A model generated the notes under the pieces. That model saw nothing but the letters and a program-made list of their open reading frames with translations, was not told where the DNA came from and did not search any database. A DNA stretch of 10,133 nt from Chromobacteriaceae bacterium (lineage in GTDB: Bacteria > Pseudomonadota > Gammaproteobacteria > Burkholderiales > Aquaspirillaceae), in assembly GCA_030151505.1 (NCBI GenBank), contig JASLDQ010000218.1:1-10133 (forward strand), in the 5' to 3' direction. The position numbers and the translations under genes are program-made. Positions 7,904 to 10,133 of this stretch are shown in pieces. Each line of letters starts with the position of its first letter. Position 1 is the stretch's first letter.

Positions 7904-7919
7904 ACACTAGATATAGACC
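7904..7919. promoter_or_regulatory. Distal candidate NrdR box, upstream of the nrdJ -35 element
   Basis: The + strand reads ACACTAGATATAGACC; on the - strand it is GGTCTATATCTAGTGT. It matches the NrdR-box consensus acaCwAtATaTwGtgt at 12 of 16 positions, with the palindromic core CTA-ATATAG nearly intact. NrdR is the ATP/dATP-sensing repressor of ribonucleotide reductase genes and usually binds two such boxes about three helical turns apart. The second box at 7873 fits that spacing. Confidence 0.68.
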
Positions 7920-8044
7920 CTGCTCCAGCCCATTACAAACCGGCCGGCCCACGCCCGGATCCGCCTGCACGCTGGCATCTACCCGGATTGCATCCTGCTG
8001 GAGGCCGTGCCAATAATTGTGTTCCTCCGCACGGAAACCCGCCC

Positions 8045-9109
8045 ATGTACGACGCACGCGACGGTCAAACCACCCTGCCGGCCCTGCTGTTGCAAAACGG
8101 CATCACCCTGCCGCGTTTTTCCGTACGCTGGCGCAGCTGGGGAACGCTGAATGCCGCGCGCGACAACGCGGTGCTGGTCTGTCACCACTTCTCGGGCAAC
8201 CGCCACGCCGCCGGACTCGACGAAGACGGCCAGCCCGGCTTCTGGGACGCAGTGATCGGCCCGGGGCAGGCCATCGACACCGAACGCTTCTTCGTGGTGT
8301 GCAGCGACACGCTGGTGAATCTCAACGGCAGCGGGCCGGCCAACATTGACCCGGTCAGCGGCCGGCCCTACCGGCTGGACTTTCCCGATGTCACCATCCG
8401 CGACTTCGTCGACGCCCAGCGCCTTTTGCTGCGCACCGAATTCGGCATCGAGCGTCTGCATGCGGTCGCCGGACCGTCGATGGGATCGATGCAGGCGCTC
8501 AACTGGGCGGCGGCCTGGCCCGAGGCCGTCGGCCGCGTCATCGCCGCCATCCCGATGGGCCTGCAAAGCGATGCCTGGCTGATCGAGCGCTTTCGCCAGT
8601 GGACCCTGCCGATCCGGCTCGATCCGGCCTGGCATCGCGGCGACTACCCGGCCGATGCGCCGCCCGTCGCCGGACTGGCCGCCAGCCTCGGCATGATCGT
8701 GCACGACTCGCGCCATCCGGACGGACTGGCCCGCTTCGGCCATGCCCGCCATGCCGACGGCCGTTTCCTCGTCGAGGCCGCCTTTGCCGATGCCACCGCC
8801 GGCCGCGCGGCCCGGCTCGATGCCAATGCCCTGCTCTATCTGGCGCGGGCCAACCAGCGTTTCGACCTGCTCGGGGATCCGGCCCAGGGTGATGCCCGCG
8901 CCATCCGCTGCCCGGTGCAGTTCATCGTCGCCCGCAGCGACCGTCTGCTGCGCCCCGAACGCGCCCGTGCCGCCCACGACTGGCTGGCTGGTCGCGGCGT
9001 GGCGGTGGAGTGGACGGAAATCGCGGGAGACGGCGGCCATCTGGACGGGTTGGAAAGAATCGGCGATGTGGCGCCGGCAATCCGGGAGTTTCTGCAGCGA
9101 CCGGGCTGA
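8045..9109 (+). CDS. MetX-like alpha/beta-hydrolase (homoserine O-acetyltransferase family)
   Basis: This 354-residue alpha/beta-hydrolase-fold protein has clear MetX-family landmarks: NAVLVCHHFSG at 41-51, GFWDAVIGPGQAIDTERFFVVCS at 65-87, DPVSGRPY at 102-109, DFPDVTIRDFV at 112-122 and the nucleophile elbow AGPSMGSMQALNW at 142-154. The inferred catalytic triad is Ser145, Asp299 (in ARSDRLLRPE) and His332 (in GGHLDGL). True MetX makes O-acetylhomoserine from homoserine and acetyl-CoA. This copy is somewhat short (MetX is about 370-380). The usual NNLGGCKGSTGP segment is replaced by SDTLVNLNGSGPANI, and GGSLGGMQAL by GPSMGSMQAL. The substrate is therefore uncertain, and it may be a paralogous acyltransferase or hydrolase. 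ATG 8045 is chosen because upstream frame (to 7844) crosses the nrdJ promoter region. The ribosome site is weak. It is divergent from nrdJ. Confidence 0.82.
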   Translation: MYDARDGQTTLPALLLQNGITLPRFSVRWRSWGTLNAARDNAVLVCHHFSGNRHAAGLDEDGQPGFWDAVIGPGQAIDTERFFVVCSDTLVNLNGSGPANIDPVSGRPYRLDFPDVTIRDFVDAQRLLLRTEFGIERLHAVAGPSMGSMQALNWAAAWPEAVGRVIAAIPMGLQSDAWLIERFRQWTLPIRLDPAWHRGDYPADAPPVAGLAASLGMIVHDSRHPDGLARFGHARHADGRFLVEAAFADATAGRAARLDANALLYLARANQRFDLLGDPAQGDARAIRCPVQFIVARSDRLLRPERARAAHDWLAGRGVAVEWTEIAGDGGHLDGLERIGDVAPAIREFLQRPG

Positions 9110-9126
9110 ATCGGGGTTTACACACC

Positions 9127-9155
9127 AAAAAAGTGCAATCCGCAAGCCGTCGCAC
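9127..9155 (-). terminator. Candidate - strand terminator downstream of the MetX-like gene
   Basis: On the - strand GTGCGA (9155-9150) pairs with TTGCAC (9138-9133), 6 bp with one G-T wobble, around an 11-base loop. It is followed directly by six T residues (9132-9127). It would stop - strand transcription from reading into the MetX-like gene, whose stop codon is 18 nt away. The long loop keeps confidence modest. Confidence 0.4.
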
Positions 9156-9198
9156 CACAACAACGCACCAAATTTGAGCAAATGCGCCATCGATTTGC

Positions 9199-9216
9199 AA
9201 AAAACCGACACCTCGG
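9199..9216 (-). terminator. Second candidate - strand hairpin with T-run
   Basis: On the - strand CCGA (9216-9213) pairs with TCGG (9208-9205) around a GGTG loop, followed by six T residues (9204-9199). The stem is only 4 bp, so alone it is weak. It is notable mainly because another hairpin plus T6 lies about 45 nt further along in the same direction. Confidence 0.28.
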
Positions 9217-9270
9217 CAGCGCGATCAGCATCCAAAAACAAACCACAATAAATACAATGAATTGACTGAA

Positions 9271-9302
9271 AATCATGGATGGGTCCGGCCCCATCCATGA
9301 TT
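9271..9302. repeat. Perfect 13-bp inverted repeat upstream of gdhA
   Basis: AATCATGGATGGG (9271-9283) and CCCATCCATGATT (9290-9302) are exact reverse complements around a 6-base TCCGGC spacer. On the + strand only TTCTCC follows, a poor U-tract. On the - strand the stem runs into TTTTCAG. It may be a weak bidirectional terminator, with the MetX-like gene ending 161 nt upstream, or a protein-binding site. Confidence 0.6.
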
Positions 9303-9484
9303 CTCCATCGGCAATCCAGTGGCTATACGGCCATCCGGCAGCATTGCGACCCTTCCGGCAATCACGCTAACATGCCCTCATATAGTGCATCGCAGCATAT
9401 TCCGTAGGCAGTTAGCTCCCTCGTCTTGAGTCTTTGGACGCCCGGTCCGGCCGCCCTCCCTTTCGCCCACCCGACGCAAGGTGA

Positions 9485-10133
<649 letters not shown>

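Noticed and set aside
7901..7936. Perfect + strand TTGACA at 7901 as a -35 element for the MetX-like gene
   Set aside because: No acceptable -10 lies 15-19 bases downstream. The nearest candidate, CATTAC at 7931, is 24 bases away. The TTGACA partly coincides with the distal NrdR box.
7844..8044. In-frame N-terminal extension of the MetX-like protein upstream of ATG 8045
   Set aside because: It would cross the nrdJ promoter and both NrdR boxes, is not MetX-like, and the family N-terminus fits the ATG at 8045.
7738..8044. Cobalamin riboswitch upstream of nrdJ
   Set aside because: Expected from the B12 dependence of the enzyme, but I found no conserved B12-box sequence, and the leader of about 125 nt is too short for the usual full element.
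9151..9170. Two CGCACCA direct repeats as NtrC half-sites for gdhA
   Set aside because: NtrC sites are inverted (GCACCA...TGGTGC). Here the copies are direct, and I see no sigma54 GG-N10-GC promoter downstream.

Overview
The window is ordinary core-genome DNA from a GC-rich bacterium, most likely a betaproteobacterium. A member of the Neisseriales/Chromobacteriaceae is my best guess, from the protein flavour and the B12-dependent reductase; this is inference, since no rRNA or other marker gene is present. I see no tRNA, rRNA, insertion sequence, prophage, CRISPR array or toxin-antitoxin pair, and no convincing undescribed multi-gene system. The most informative signals are regulatory, plus one broken reading frame.

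Layout: the 3' end of an unrecognised + strand gene (1-207) meets cysM (-, 300-1199; cysteine synthase B) at a shared bidirectional terminator (236-274). A small DUF2798 membrane protein (+, 1384-1611) and pta (+, 1689-3812; phosphate acetyltransferase) follow. Convergent to pta is an YnfA/UPF0060 membrane protein (-, 3936-4265). It is divergent from a YegP-like DUF1508 protein (+, 4425-4757), which ends in a strong terminator (4794-4828).

The largest gene is nrdJ (-, 4878-7738), an adenosylcobalamin-dependent class II ribonucleotide reductase. As given, it has a one-base frameshift near its 3' end, which removes the C-terminal six-cysteine tail. Its upstream region holds a sigma70-type promoter overlapped by two candidate NrdR boxes exactly 31 bp apart, followed by a leader of about 125 nt with hairpins. 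Divergent from it is a MetX-like alpha/beta hydrolase (+, 8045-9109). A 489-base gap with several inverted repeats then leads to gdhA (+, from 9599, cut by the window end), the NADP-type glutamate dehydrogenase.

The genes do not form one pathway. They cover sulfur and amino-acid assimilation (CysM, possibly the MetX-like protein, GdhA), acetyl-CoA/acetate overflow metabolism (Pta) and dNTP supply (NrdJ). Most transcription units are single genes, separated by terminators or divergent promoter regions.
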